NCBI GenBank assembly: GCA_963921825.1
Contig: OY997588.1
Span: forward strand, 134,571,203-134,635,202
Source: Erodium maritimum
Lineage: Eukaryota > Streptophyta > Magnoliopsida > Geraniales > Geraniaceae
Length of the DNA: 64,000 bases
Direction of reading: 5' to 3'
Below, piece after piece: positions 21,063 through 33,195 of the stretch. Under the pieces are notes generated by a model. It made no database searches. It saw nothing but the letters and a program-made list of their open reading frames with translations, and had not been told where the DNA came from. Numbering within the stretch: position 1 is the stretch's first letter; each line of letters opens with the position of its first letter. The translations under genes and the position numbers were made by a program.

Positions 21063-23288
21063 TGTCACGCCCCAAATCCGATTTTGACCGGACTCGAGAC
21101 GTGATCTGAGTTAATAATAGAAAATAATAAACAATTACTAGTTATTTCAAAAGTGCAATTAAACTCCATCAAATCCTCATAATAAAATAATTCAAAACCT
21201 CAAATATGAGTCAAAGCTCAACATAAAGTGTGAGATAAATAGCGTTTAGTACAAAAGACCAACACATCTCTAGAATAACCCTCAAAACGTCCAGAAGCTC
21301 CCGAGCCTCGAACTCCCTAAACATCAAGTACGCCTGTAAAAACAGTAAGAAAACCGTAGGGGTGAGCTTGCGCTCAGTAGGGAAAATCGTAAATAAGTTA
21401 ACCTTCAGTTTAGTAATAAAACTGTCTTAGCATGGCAAAGCAATTTATAATTAAACGCTATCAAACAATGAAACACTAGGGATCAGTATAAATAAGAATA
21501 GTATCGCATTCTCAAAGATAACTGTAACTTTAAAAGATTACGTGAAATGTACTATAAATATGTCATAACCCTTAAAATGGGAACAAGTAATATCACACCC
21601 ACCACTTTCTTTCACAAGTAATAGATTCTGGTGTCACATCGGTTCTCATGCTCCGATCCACCAGAGTATTCATATCATATCAGATTTTCCCTCGATCCAG
21701 AGGAGACACATGCATCGGGGCACCGGAAACAATCCCAAAGGGCGCTTATCATCGGGATTCTCGGAAATGCCTCCAAAGGACCATATGTCATAGGGAACTA
21801 AGGTAGTGCTCTCGCAGGACGCATACACTTGGGTGAAACCATAAGTAACCATTCCCCGTAGGTCGGGAATAAATAAATATTACAAACAAGTGGTTCGACG
21901 ACGACACCTTGAAAGAATAATTACACGCTAACTCTAACGGCTCGCAGGCCGTGAAAAGCGATAAATAATTAAATCGAGCTCGGGGCTATTATGTACACCA
22001 TGCCAACATCACATCACACATCGTGTTATCAAACAAGCATGTTATCAAACATCATGTGATTTTCCGGTTTTAATTAATAGCCAAGTTTCGAAAAATTTTG
22101 ATACTCGGTTTATCGAAACCGTTCAAAAATGAAACTTTTGAACATTTGATCTTCGAGTTCGTCATGACGGTTCCAAACTCGTCATAACTATCAATACGGT
22201 TTAGCCTTGGCATATCAACCATCCAATGGTCATGCTTGGCCTAGCTCCGTCCAACGGAGCCCCGTTCGGTCCCGGTTTCGGCTCCCCGAGAGTCCCGCTC
22301 TCGGGTCCAGTAATCAATGCCCCGCAGGGTCCAATAATCAATGCCCCGCATGGTCCAAACCACCGGCTATGATACTACACCACACCGGTATTCCCTTCAG
22401 TGTAGGTACCATACCGGATCACAAGTCATCGGCTTAGGTACCACCCCACACCAGTATTCCCCTTGGTGTAGGTACCTTACAGGCACTACCCCACACCGCA
22501 GCGTGGGTGCCATACCGATATAGAATCCAACTTAAAGACTCGGAAGAGAATAACATACTAAACAATCATGGAGCAACCATAGCTTAGGAAATCACAATTC
22601 TATCAAAACACACCACAAGAATCAATATAACTTTACACTTACCGATATCCTTACCAATCGCACTCCATCGGTCTATCAATCACCCGATCATGTACCATTT
22701 AGCACAATCAATTTCACTCAATATTCATATAATCATTCATCCAAGCATTCGATCAAATAACCATTCAAGCATACAAAGTTCAACATTCAAATCGTCTAGT
22801 TGTATTAGACTCTTATCTTATCCAACTAGGCAACCAAGGCATGTGAGACAAACACAACCAATCCTAGGGCTCATCGGCCTTTCTACCAGTAAAGCAATTC
22901 TCAAGTATTGAAAGCGAGTTAAACTAGTTATTCACATCCTACGCATGCATACTTGACCCGTCTGATTATTAGTGATTGAAAGACAATTATTCTAGTTATT
23001 CGCATCCTATATGCAATTCTAGGACCTTTTAGATTTTATTAACCTAATAGGCACACTAGGTATTGAAATGCACGAGGAGTTATACTTTCCATACCTTGCG
23101 GTCTTCCTCTAATAAAACTTCTCGCTGTTGACGTACGGGCCAGTGTACTCTTCATCCTCTCACGGGTCCAAGTCCTCTTCTCCCTTCGGGCTCGGTCTCA
23201 CGGTCTTGGACCAAAACAATACCAAAATTAGTAACCCAACGGAGTGTTCCTCAACTTAAATTACAAAACAGTCCTCTAAGAACAGAAA
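21063..23288 (-). repeat. gypsy LTR, 3' portion
   Basis: From the LTR end (21063) to about 22302 it is strongly diverged from the solo LTR at 17562-20576. From 22303 to 23288 it is nearly identical to that LTR's 18795-19780 in inverted orientation, without net length change. It keeps the GNRA hairpin (21363-21376, loop GCAA) and the paired segments as GGAGGCA (21784-21778) and TGTCTCC (21708-21702). Confidence 0.85.
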
Positions 23289-23487
23289 TCAAATTTTTTT
23301 CAAAATTTCCAGATTTGAAATAATTTTCAAAAATTCATTTTACATGCATTAAATCCATGAACAAGAATTTAAAACATGTTATCAAACAATTTAGCAAAAC
23401 AACATGCCAAAAACGAAACTTTCAAGCAAAACCGAAACTTTGAACACCGTCTTGTGAATCCCGAAGGTAGCACGGCTCTGATACCAC
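23289..23487 (-). mobile_element. copia leader stub with primer binding site
   Basis: Directly after the LTR the minus strand has G-TGGTATCAGAGCC (23487-23474), an initiator-Met tRNA primer site. About 190 bp of leader follow and then break off at the gypsy sequence (23288). No coding part remains. Confidence 0.8.
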
Positions 23488-25175
23488 TGTTAGGTCTCGA
23501 GGTAGGGTTGGAGATGAACCAACTCGCAGCGGAAAATCAATAAAAACCAAGAGACGATTAAAACCATGAAACAACTAACAAAGAATGGATTCACAAGAGA
23601 AAAATTCAGCACTATCTCTTACCAAAACAAGAACACCGGTTAACGAATGATTGACTTGAGTCTCCAAGATGCCTACGTATCCACATGGGAATCAAAGCCA
23701 CGTAGTTCTTCTCTTTGAGGACTCAAGAACACAAAAATGGAGGAGGAAACTAGCCAAACCCTAAATGGCCATGGAAGAGGGAGAGAAAATGTGTTTCCTA
23801 TTCTTGTCTTGTCTTTGTTATGTTGAAAAAAGATGACTTAAACATAACAAAACTCATACTTGTCCAACTAAAGGCATGGGACAAGTATGGTGTCAAGTAA
23901 GGTGTAAATAGGACAAAGTATGGCAAGACAAGATTGGGTTAGGTGGTGAATCACCAACACCTTAATCCTTGTCTTGCTTACTTAGTACTAATTAATCAAG
24001 ACTTGATTAATTAGTTCCATGAGCCTTGGTTGCATGGGCCTTTCATGGGCCTCTTGGAACATGGCCCGTGGCCATTTCCAACGAGGTCCCGTGATTCGCT
24101 CATCGCCTCCATGCCTTCCATACCGGAAATGTCCAACATTATCTGACGCGATCAATCCCAAGACTCCAAGCCTTGTCTCGATCCGTAAAGTCCTATTCAC
24201 TTACGGGCACATGACCCAAAACCCAGTTTTGGTCATGTCCCGAGACAACTCCCTTTTGGCCATTCTCCATAAATGTGTCAATGAGTTTCATCCTCCGGTG
24301 TGACCCTTAGGTTTATGCATGTCAATAGATCAACGTAAAATCCCATTTTACTTGATCCTATTTAAGTGGCAACTAACGAGACTTTAGTATTGCCTGACAC
24401 TACATAACGAATCGACCCTGTCGATTCTAACCTTTCCGTCGTCCCTGTCATTATCCTTTTATCTCCGATATCCTGATTGAGATAAGGCATAGAGCCGTCA
24501 TCCTTATTATTCTCAATCACCGTTCCTTGATATGTGAGATGACTGAAGATATGATACCCAGTATCATGTGCATGGCCATGCTATTCTTCCAGTCACTCTC
24601 GATCAAGCGGCCGAGAACCGATATCTTTCCCATACCTTAGTATGAGGGATAAATCCCTTAGCCGTCTTTCGTGTCACTCATGTAGCCCGTCCCCAAGCCA
24701 ATCCTGGCCGTTATGGAAGCCCTGTTACGGACAACGTTAGGCTCAGGTCAAACTCAGTTGTTGACTACATAGCGATCACAAAGACTCCTTGGTCTAAGGA
24801 TACATGACAAGCTACAACACTGAATATGTTCATGACTTAATCTATGGCACATATTCAGGGCGGGTCGTCCAATATCATATCCCACATGATATCTATGATC
24901 AGACTCCGGAATCGCATTCCAATGACTAATAGAACGTAAGCCATAAAGAGCCATCTTTCATACTAGTCGCTTCTAGTGAAGCTTTGTTAACTAGGGACCC
25001 ATCGAGTGTGATCTATCTCGATCTATGGTTCTATTCGCATGGTGGGCATAGATCAGAGCACACATCGATATAGTACTCCAACACATAAGTAATATAAAGC
25101 CGCTTTAATTTTATTGCTAACGATGATATATACATTTGGACATTTAGGATTGAACTACAGGCACTAAGACTAACA
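23488..25175 (-). mobile_element. Ty1/copia LTR, 1,688 bp
   Basis: The plus strand starts TGTTAG (23488) and ends CTAACA (25175), so the LTR has perfect 6-bp inverted ends; the primer site next to 23488 makes this a 5' LTR on the minus strand. GAAAG (25176-25180) follows, the same bases found at the equivalent point of the uninterrupted LTR (22910 region), marking the insertion site. Assignment to copia rests on the LTR ends and primer-site spacing, since no protein is left. Confidence 0.75.
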
Positions 25176-26662
25176 GAAAGCGAATTACACTAGTTATTCA
25201 CATCCTAAGCATGCATACTAGACACGTCCGATTATTAGAAATTGAAAGACGATTATTCTAGTTATTCGCATCCTATATGCAATTCTAGGACCTTTCCGAT
25301 TTTATTAACCTAACAGGCATACTAGTATTGAAATACTCGAGTAGTTAGGACTTTCCCTACCTCGTGGTCTTTCTCTAACAATTATTTGTTGTAAAGGTCG
25401 CTTCACCTCTCCTCCGTTCTTCACACGGGTTCCGGAATGGTCTTCGTCCCTCGAGTTCGAAACCAAGGTCTTGGAACACAATTAAACTCTAATCAAGATC
25501 TAACTAAGAAGCAAATAAAGCCCCAAAAACAACCCCAAAAGACAGTTCATAACAAGATAGAAATTGATGAAAAACACCCCAAAAAGACCCAAAACTGATA
25601 TGCCACGGAATGGGTCACGGAGCCGTGACACCACCCGTCACGGATGACGTCACGGAACCGTGACTCATGCCGTCACGGACTCCGTCACGAAGCCGTGACG
25701 CCTCCTGTCACGGTATCCGTCACGGATCCGTGGCAGGTCTGGGCAGACTCGCCCTTCTTCAACCTCCATCTCCTTTTTCCCGAAAATTACCACCCAAACT
25801 CCATTTTTAGTCAACAAAAACTCCCAAAACAGATAAATAACTCCAAAGCTCCTGTACCCATGGTAGGAATCATCAAAACCTCAATAATCCAAACTAATTC
25901 CAACTTCAAAAACCAATGAAACCCAAGGATTTCCATCAAATACCAACAAACACTTCTCAACAACATCATCTAGCACTAACACAATCAAAACCCAACAATT
26001 TCTAGCAAAACCTAGCCAAAACCCATGAAATGAAATGAAAGAAAAAGAGATTTAGATAGTGTCCTTACCTCTAGGAGAATGAGATGAAGAAGATGGTGAG
26101 ATTTTGGAGAAGAAAGTGGTAGAAAATGAACCCAAGGTGGCTCCTTTCACTTGCTTCTTCTTCAAGACTCCATTGCTCTTCCTCTTCTTCTTTTCTCTCT
26201 AAATGGTCGGCCAACACTAGAAAATATGAAGAAATGGTTGCTCCCTTTTTCTTTAATAAACCTAATTGGTAAAAAGACCAAAGGCCCCTTTAGATATTTT
26301 CCCAATTTGAGGCCCTTAGGAGGGTATAATGGTCCAAGACCACTCCTTTCCTCTCTTCCAATATTTTATGGACATGTGTCCAAGTAGGGCCCAATAATCT
26401 CCAATTTAAATTTCAGCATTTTAATTAATTAGACCTTAGTCGATATAAAGTCCAATTTTGATCAAAGTTGACTTTCCCTAATATTATACTCAAACGAAAG
26501 GAAACGCCTCAGTTAAGCCAACCGTGATGACGGCTAAGCTTTTTGGGCCCCAGAAAAGCCCCGAGTGACCTCCTTAGTCATCGGTTGACTTTTCCGGCCG
26601 AAAGTAAAACATGTCTTAGAAGTCACCGGTTTGACCGGGATCGACCGGGAGCGGTTCTTACA
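25176..26662 (-). repeat. gypsy LTR, 5' portion, with TGACG palindrome array
   Basis: Starts (minus) TGTAAGAACCGC at 26662, carries the U3 core AGCCGTCATCACGGTT (26535-26518 region) and an array of CCGTGACGG/CCGTCACGG palindromes at 25612-25735 as in the LTRs of the 31271-41767 element. It ends where the copia LTR was inserted. Confidence 0.85.
25612..25735. repeat. CCGTGACGG palindrome array (seven TGACG cores)
   Basis: About seven TGACG/CGTCA cores in ~125 bp, for example GATGACGTCACGG at 25644. Confidence 0.8.
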
Positions 26663-26667
26663 CTATC
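26663..26667. repeat. target site duplication CTATC (right)
   Basis: Matches 21058-21062. Confidence 0.9.
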
Positions 26668-26799
26668 TCTATGCCCAGGCAGAATAAAACCTGAAACTTC
26701 GGTTTTCTTGCTACTAGAGAGCTGGTCGACCACCAAGTTTTTTCATCCGGGATCGACTTTCCCCGCCTAGATGATGACCGGAGGACCTGTACCCTTAGG

Positions 26800-28205
26800 T
26801 ACAATGCTCGAGGATACAATTAGGCCCCTTCCTCGAGGCAAGGCGCCCTTAGGTACAATGCTAGGGGATATGAGTCTGGCCCTTAGTAGTAAGCTCTAAG
26901 ACCCCTGATTCCCCGAATCGGTCGTGTATGACTTGACGCTCCGATCCTTCTGATACTCCAATATAGATGAATCGATACATTCCTGGACTACATGTCCGAT
27001 CAACCCATAGTTAAAGCAAAAGGAAGGCAAATTTTTGTAAGTGAGTGAGACTCGAACCGGGTCACGAATTTTCCTAAAACGCAACAACAGATGACAGCAT
27101 AAGGGACGTTCCACGAGGTGCCATAACCTCAATTTCACCACTCCTCCCATCAGAGGCCCCATTGGTCACACGGGACAACGATACATAGCCCAGGAGCCGA
27201 GCCAATCGTCTCCTCAGTCGCGCGGGTCCTCACCAATGGCGGGAGGCCATGGGCGTGAACCCATAGTTGTAGCTGATCTAGAGCGAGGGGTTTCCCTAGC
27301 CATCAGGTCCAAATCTCCGAGTAGAAGTTGATGTCCATCGGAACACCAAGGCTCGTTGCAACAAACCCATGCACGAGCCTCCTCTAACTCGAAATAGAAC
27401 CCAAAGACGTCGGGGACTATTTCTTTGATCACCAAGCCCACCGTTGATCTTCCACATGCATTGGTGATGATATGGAGTAGAACATCCTTCCGGGGAGGCT
27501 TAGAAGTCCAAAGCTTTTCCATCATTGCGAATTGTTGGTGTGCAATTACCGACGGGCTCACCAGAGAGTATGGTACCAAGACCTCCAGCTCCTCATTTCC
27601 TCCAGTGAACACGAAGAGAAGCCATCTTGTAGACTTCCCTTGGCTTGGGCACTCGGCAACGACGAACCATTCCCGGAGGCGTAGTAAGCAAGGACGGGAT
27701 CACGTGAATTCACACCATATTAGGGATCAAAACCCCGTCAATGAGCGCCTCCAACTCCTCTCTCCCGGTGTCGACCATAGGTGCCTTCCCACGAAGAGTG
27801 TCCCAACATAGTGGAGGCGGTGAGACGTTGCTGAGAACAACAAGCGGCGACGGAATGTCGCTTAGAGCAAGATCCGTTAGGTTACTTGTAGAGGAAGCAA
27901 CATATGGGAGTTTGACCGGACGTCCTCTCCGTGGCTTTACTAATGGGGTAGTGAACCCCGAAGAAAACGTCACGATAGTCGTGGATGATGGTGTCGGTAT
28001 ATGGGCATACGGTGGGGGAAGAGGAAGCGGCGAAGCTTTCCCGCTAGAGTTTGGGGAGTACAGTAAATTGCATGGTGGCAGGCGGCGACGATACAAGACC
28101 AATATGACAAGCAGGCTTATCGACAACAGTGACAAATATAGAGAGCTCTATAAACATGCTAGGGCTAGAGTTTTTTCAGAAGAGGCTCTCGACAGATAGC
28201 GATAG
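26800..28205 (-). pseudogene. LINE ORF1 remnant, DUF4283 + CCHC_4 knuckle
   Basis: Reading from 28205 leftward: a serine/proline-rich N-terminal piece (28135-27710, with a KPRRGRPVKLP basic stretch), a DUF4283-like piece (27612-27214; NACGRSTVGLVIKEIVPDVFGFYFELEEARAWVCC, in which the segment 'FGFYFELEEARAWV' and 'DGHQLLLGDL' fit the family), and a knuckle piece (27162-26896; VRVSLTYKNL then FCFNYGLIGHVVQEC, where the second cysteine is replaced by tyrosine). Frames differ between pieces, so it is broken. The element is cut at 26667 by the gypsy insertion and its A-tailed end lies at 20612-21062. It is an RNA-binding ORF1 of a plant L1 LINE; no ORF2 is present. Confidence 0.7.
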
Positions 28206-28384
28206 ATTTTTTTTTCATGTATGAGTCAGTCACTGCCACACAAATCCTTTATTTTGGTAAAAATCAGATAACTTTTTTATACTTTTACCCTTACTTTTTT
28301 CCCCTGATTGGATGTAATCAAACTTGCTATTCAAAACTTCTCCAAAATGTATTTAAATGTTATATTCGGATATAAACCAATATG
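28206..28384. other. AT-rich spacer
   Basis: No gene seen. Confidence 0.4.
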
Positions 28385-29230
28385 TTTTTTTATCAGCAAA
28401 GTTTTATTGAAGGTCACATTCTTTGAAATAAAGAAGAGGCCAAGAGTAAACTCTCTAAGAACAACAAGGAGAAGAAACAACTCAAACCAAACCAAACCAA
28501 CATTAAGTTGCTTGTGTTCCAAGCAATAATGAACTAAACCCCCCCCCCCCCCCCCCCCCCCCCCCAAAACATATAACAGTCAACACCTACAGAGAAACAC
28601 CAAACAAGAGATAACACACTCCACCCATCCCTCCCAAGCTCTTAAACACTAGAGACTTGGATCCCAATTAAACTAGAAATTGTAGCTGCCCAAATTTAGA
28701 TCCGCACTACTCTATATCATCGGATCCAAAGGCTGCTAACCACCATAGCTGCTACCAAAGTACTGTAAAAAATAATATCAAAGCCTAAGCCAGCACAAGT
28801 AATTTCCACCAGTGGATAAGACTGATCCGCAACTCCACTACTCATTCACACAAGACACTCAGAAAGCTACAACTTAGATGAGAAAATAGGTCCTAAAAAA
28901 TAACTTCGAACCTACTAAAACTGAAGATTAAAAAGATAACTCTCAAAACCTACAAAGATTTATACCCACTCTCAAAGAAATTAAAACAAGTCACAGGGAG
29001 CCAAACCTAAGCTACCCATACTCTAAACAGAACAGAAAAGAGGCAGTGAAAACCTTACCAAACTCACAGGTCTCCCCCAAAAAAAAACACCCCCAGAACC
29101 AACCCAAACCCCAACCCCAAAAGATTAACAAACCAACTAGAACATAGATTCCCTAGCCAACTAAGAGAAACACATCACAAGAAGATGAATCCAAGAAACT
29201 TGACTCCCAAGTCATCTCTGCAGGATGATC
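28385..29230 (-). mobile_element. F2 3' fragment on the minus strand
   Basis: Minus strand ends CTTCAATAAAACTTTGCTGATAAAAAAA (28415-28385), the F2 3' end. It contains a 27-base C run (28539-28565). The body has no coding domain; the right limit is uncertain. Confidence 0.5.
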
Positions 29231-30759
29231 AGAATCTCTGTAATAAGATCCATAAAGAGGAAACGTCGTATCACAACTATGGTTCACCTTTGATTCCATC
29301 TTCCTAACTGTGATTGACCTATGGTCACAATTTCCATCGGTGAACTATCGCGTTTTTACACGGACTAACGAAATCCGTTGAACTTAACATAACTTTTAGT
29401 TTTTTGTGCAAAATGTCAAAAATACCCTTCGATCTAACTCAAATTATTTAAAAAATGCCACTACTCTCCCAATTCTCTTTCTTCCTGGTTTGTTCCAAAT
29501 ATACTGTGAAATATAATAAAAGTTAACACCACCCAAACTTGCCCACGCTTCCCTCCCACGCACACCCCCTTCTCTTCGAATCGTCATTTTCTCGAAACCT
29601 CCCCAAAATATGCTCACACCCCATAGCCCAAACCTCCATGTTTGTACTAATTTCCAGTACCTTTAGGTCTGAAAGCCATGAAAATAACATTTGTTTTCAA
29701 CAAAAAAAAAACAAATCCGCATTTGAATCCCTACATTTTCCTCTTCCAATCTCTAATATCCACAAATACACACAAACAAAGTTAGAGACATAAATCAAAA
29801 TCAAGGTGGAGGATTGCATGAGAGAGAGTATAAGGAAGCTGACTCTTGGCACACTAGGACATTCAATCCTATCATGACTCACGACGAGCTCTCCAACTCA
29901 AAGGGGCAGAGAGAAGGGAGAGGTAGATGAATGGAGGGCTCTGGCTCTGCATTGGGGGCAATTTGGCCATTTAAGAAAATACTCACAAGCACGTGACCTT
30001 CGTGTGCTGAAAACGCTGACGGTGCCGTCAAAACAAACGGTATTCGTTACTTTTAGGACTCGCGAATAATTCATCAATGAGAATTGTGACCAAAGATCAG
30101 TCGCAATTAAAAAGATATAATCAAATATGAACCACACTTAGGATAGACGTGTCCCTATCTATAAAACAGCTATAGAAAGCTTAACCTTGAGCTTTCTTAT
30201 GAGACAACCAGTATGTCCGTCTCACTCTGATCTCCATTAAAGAATTTGAATTCCTATATCCACTTCCTTTAAATATGTAAATAAAATTCATTTCAGGCCG
30301 TACTAAATAAACTAAACAAGGCATATTCTATCAAATTTGAGACATGTTGTCATTCTTTTAGTATTAGCGTCATGAAATTCTCGCCAACTGAAAAACATGA
30401 AGTGAAACTCGAAAAAGTCCTTATACTTCAGAGTTCACACTGCAAGCTTTTGATGTGTCCCCGACAAAATATAAATCAATACATATATATGGTGTTGGTA
30501 TAATGGCTTACTCAAGATGGAAAGACTTCAAGAGGTCTTCTCTCGAGAAGACTTCCAAGTCAAACTGTCCATCATCGTATCAACCAAACCATGAAAGCAA
30601 CCATCAATATTATTAATATTATTGTGTGGCAAGTAGTGATTATTTTCTAATACTTGTGTTCTCGAGAATTTAATGCAAATAACGCGGTTTTGCTTTTGAA
30701 TTGACACTACAAATTTCAAACTTCTACTTTTCCTCCATCTTATTTCACTTTCTTTTTCT
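29231..30759. other. no gene seen
   Basis: Mostly AT-rich. Includes a CTCCTTT-rich stretch near 29530-29660 and a possible hairpin GACGGTGCCGTC at 30017-30028. No protein domain is recognisable in any frame. Confidence 0.45.
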
Positions 30760-30761
30760 TT

Positions 30762-31270
30762 TTTTTGAAACGGGTAACCGGAGACTTTCATTAATACTAA
30801 TAGTTAATCAAACAAAGCAGTGACGTGACCGTCCCGGGTTCCAGATATATATCCGAGCTGATCGTAGAAGGTCCGGCGCTCATGGACCCATAAAAAAGCC
30901 TACTTGAAATCGTAGGCACAAACTCGAGACAACTCCTTACCAGCGTCTCAAAACAACGAGACAGGAAATGTAAAATTCTAAGCAACGTAAGAAATAAATT
31001 GTTCTAGAAATAAAGTAAATAACGAGAAAACAGGTAAAATAATTGAGTTATTGTTGCAGGCTGCCCGGGACCTCCCAGCACTGGCTATCTTGGGTCTGTA
31101 GGTATAGTCCGACATCGACTCCACCCACCCCTGCCGGGTTGGGTCATCCCTGCATCGGAGGCTTCCCTGCCTCTGTCTGCTTCACCTGGTCCTCCTTAGT
31201 GATCATCAACGGGTGGTGATCGTTCCAGTAGATCTCGGCCCCCGGGGGCTTCGATCTCTCAGGCTCAGGG
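30762..31270 (-). mobile_element. F3 LINE-like element, 3' part
   Basis: Plus-strand T-run (30762-30769) followed by GAAACGGGTAACCGG marks the A-tailed end on the minus strand. The segment GCGCTCATGGACCCATAAAA (30877) and a later 'cttgggtctgtaggtatag' segment match the F3 copy at 60566-61960. It is cut at 31270 by the gypsy LTR and probably resumes at 41768. Confidence 0.6.
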
Positions 31271-32232
31271 TGTAAGACCCGCTCCCGGTCGAACCGATGA
31301 CTTTTAAGGCAAGTTTGACTTTCTACCGGAAAAGTCAACCGATGAATCAGGAAGTCACTCGGGGCTTTTCCGGGGCCCAAAAAGCTTAGCCGTCATCACG
31401 GTTGGCTTAAGGGGATAATTTCCTTTCGTTTGAGTATAATGTTGGAGGAAGTCAAATTTAGTCAAAACAGGACTTTTTATCGACTGAAGCATTATTTTAT
31501 TGGGCTGGAAATTATTTTGGAAAACTAAAATAACCTACTTGGACACTTGTCCCTTTTTGGTTGAAAGAGAGAAAGGGGAGTGGTCTTGGACCATTATACC
31601 CTCCCAAAAGCTTCAACAAGGGATTCTAGCCAAAGGGTTTCTAGTTATTTAACACATCTAGGTATTATATGAGTTTGGAAAAGCAAAACCAACCCATTTG
31701 TGTTGGTGTAGCCGAAATTGGGAGGAGAAGAAAGGGAGAGGAGCTCCCATGGAGCTTTGAAGAAGAAACAAGGAAAAAGAGGCTACTTGAAGTCTTCCTC
31801 TAGCCATCCCTTCTCCAACTCCTTACCATCTTCTTCATCTCACTCTCCTAGAGGTAATGGAACTCTCTAATTCTCTTTTCCCTTCATCTCTTTTCATGGG
31901 TCTTGATTGAAATTGCTAGATGTTGTTGGGTTTGAGTGGAAATGGTGGGAGATGTTGTTGGGTTTGAGTGGAAATGGTGGGAGATGTTGTTGATGAGAAG
32001 CTTTGTTGGGTTTTTTTGTGGAAAATCCTTGGTTTGTTGGAGCTTTTGAGTTGTTTATGATTTGATGAATCATTAGAAACTTGCCTATTTGTTGATTCCT
32101 ACCATGGGTAGAGGAGTATTGGAGGTTCTTGATTGTTTTGGGAGTTGGAAGTGGTAAAATTTGGGGTTTGAAGGTGGTTTTTCGGAGAAAAGGAGCTGGA
32201 GGTTGAAGAAGGGCGAAACTGCCCTGGAGCGC

Positions 32233-32345
32233 CACGGATCCCGTGACGGGCGACGTCACGGCTCCGTGAGGGAGTCCGTGACGGCACTCGTCACGGCTCC
32301 GTGACGGTAATCGTGAGGGTTGGCGTCACGGGTCCGTGACCAGGT
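32233..32345. repeat. CCGTGACGG palindrome array (six TGACG cores)
   Basis: Six TGACG/CGTCA cores in ~110 bp, including CGACGTCACGG. It recurs at 40053-40172 with seven cores. Confidence 0.8.
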
Positions 32346-33104
32346 CCGTGGCCGAGCAGGGTGGGGATGTCTTTGAGGGTTTTTCACCTTGTTTGATCTT
32401 GGTTTTGAGCTGAACTTTGGAAGGGCTTTGGGGGTCTTGCTTGCTGTTTAAGTGGAGTCTAATTAGCGTTTCTTTGTGTCCAAGACTTTGGGACCGAGCT
32501 AGAGGAGGAAAGATCACGCCGGAACCCGGGTGAAGAACGGAGTGGTGACCACCGGGCTTATCATCAGAGTGTTGAGAGGAAGACCTCGAGGTAGGGAAAG
32601 TCTTAACTTCTCGTTTAATTGCTTAGTATGCATATTAGGCTAATAAAATCGGAAAGGTCCTAGAAATGCCTATAAGATGCGAATAACTAGAATAATTGTC
32701 TTTACTTTTCTAACAACCGGAAGCGTCTAGTAATGCATGCGTAGGATGCCAATCACTAGTGTAGCTCGCTTTCAATACTTGGGAATTAATTTACTGGTAG
32801 AGCGGCCTTGGCAAAGCTCTCGGATTAGTTGTGTGTTAGGATCACATGCTTGGTTGTTGGTTGCTTAGTGGATAAGCTAAAGAGTCTAATGGAACTGGTT
32901 GAATTGCATGCTTGATTGCTCGATTGAAGGTTTACATAATCGGTTGCTTGAACTTGTGCTTGACTGTTGAATGTATTTGAATGATTGCTTGTTTTCTTGA
33001 ATGGTTGATTGGAGAATCGAGTATGACTGGTTGTACCAAGCGGTGCAATCAGGTGATCGATGGACCGATGGATCATGACTGGTAAGTAAATGGTAAGTTG
33101 TGGT

Positions 33105-33195
33105 TATGTGATTCGTGTGCTATGGTTATGCGATTCGTGTGATGTGGTTATGTGACTCGTGTGATGTGGTTATGTGATTCGTGTGCGGTGTGTTG
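33105..33195 (+). repeat. ~25-bp tandem repeat x4
   Basis: Units of GTGGTTATGTGATTCGTGTG with small changes; the same array is in the 3' LTR at 40928-41020. Confidence 0.8.

Larger units (their letters stand above)
21063..26662 (-). mobile_element. gypsy remnant, LTR-only, with nested copia LTR
   Basis: Both outer ends are true LTR termini on the minus strand (start TGTAAGAACC at 26662, end GTGACA at 21063), flanked by CTATC on both sides, so this is one insertion. Inside, the right part (25176-26662) is the first half of an LTR, then comes a copia LTR with a stub of its leader (25175-23289), then the second half of an LTR (23288-21063). The two gypsy parts overlap by ~370 bp of LTR sequence that differs noticeably, so they derive from the two different LTRs. 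All coding sequence has been lost. Confidence 0.88.

Noticed and set aside
19172-22911. Identical 73-aa open frame on the minus strand at 19172-19393 and plus strand at 22690-22911
   Set aside because: It lies within the shared LTR tract and looks like a by-product of DNA identity; no domain, and codon use gives no support. The tract itself is reported instead.
28539-28565. Poly-C run as a contig join or gap artefact
   Set aside because: Sequence on both sides continues the same F2-type fragment, so there is no sign of a join; read data would be needed to be sure.
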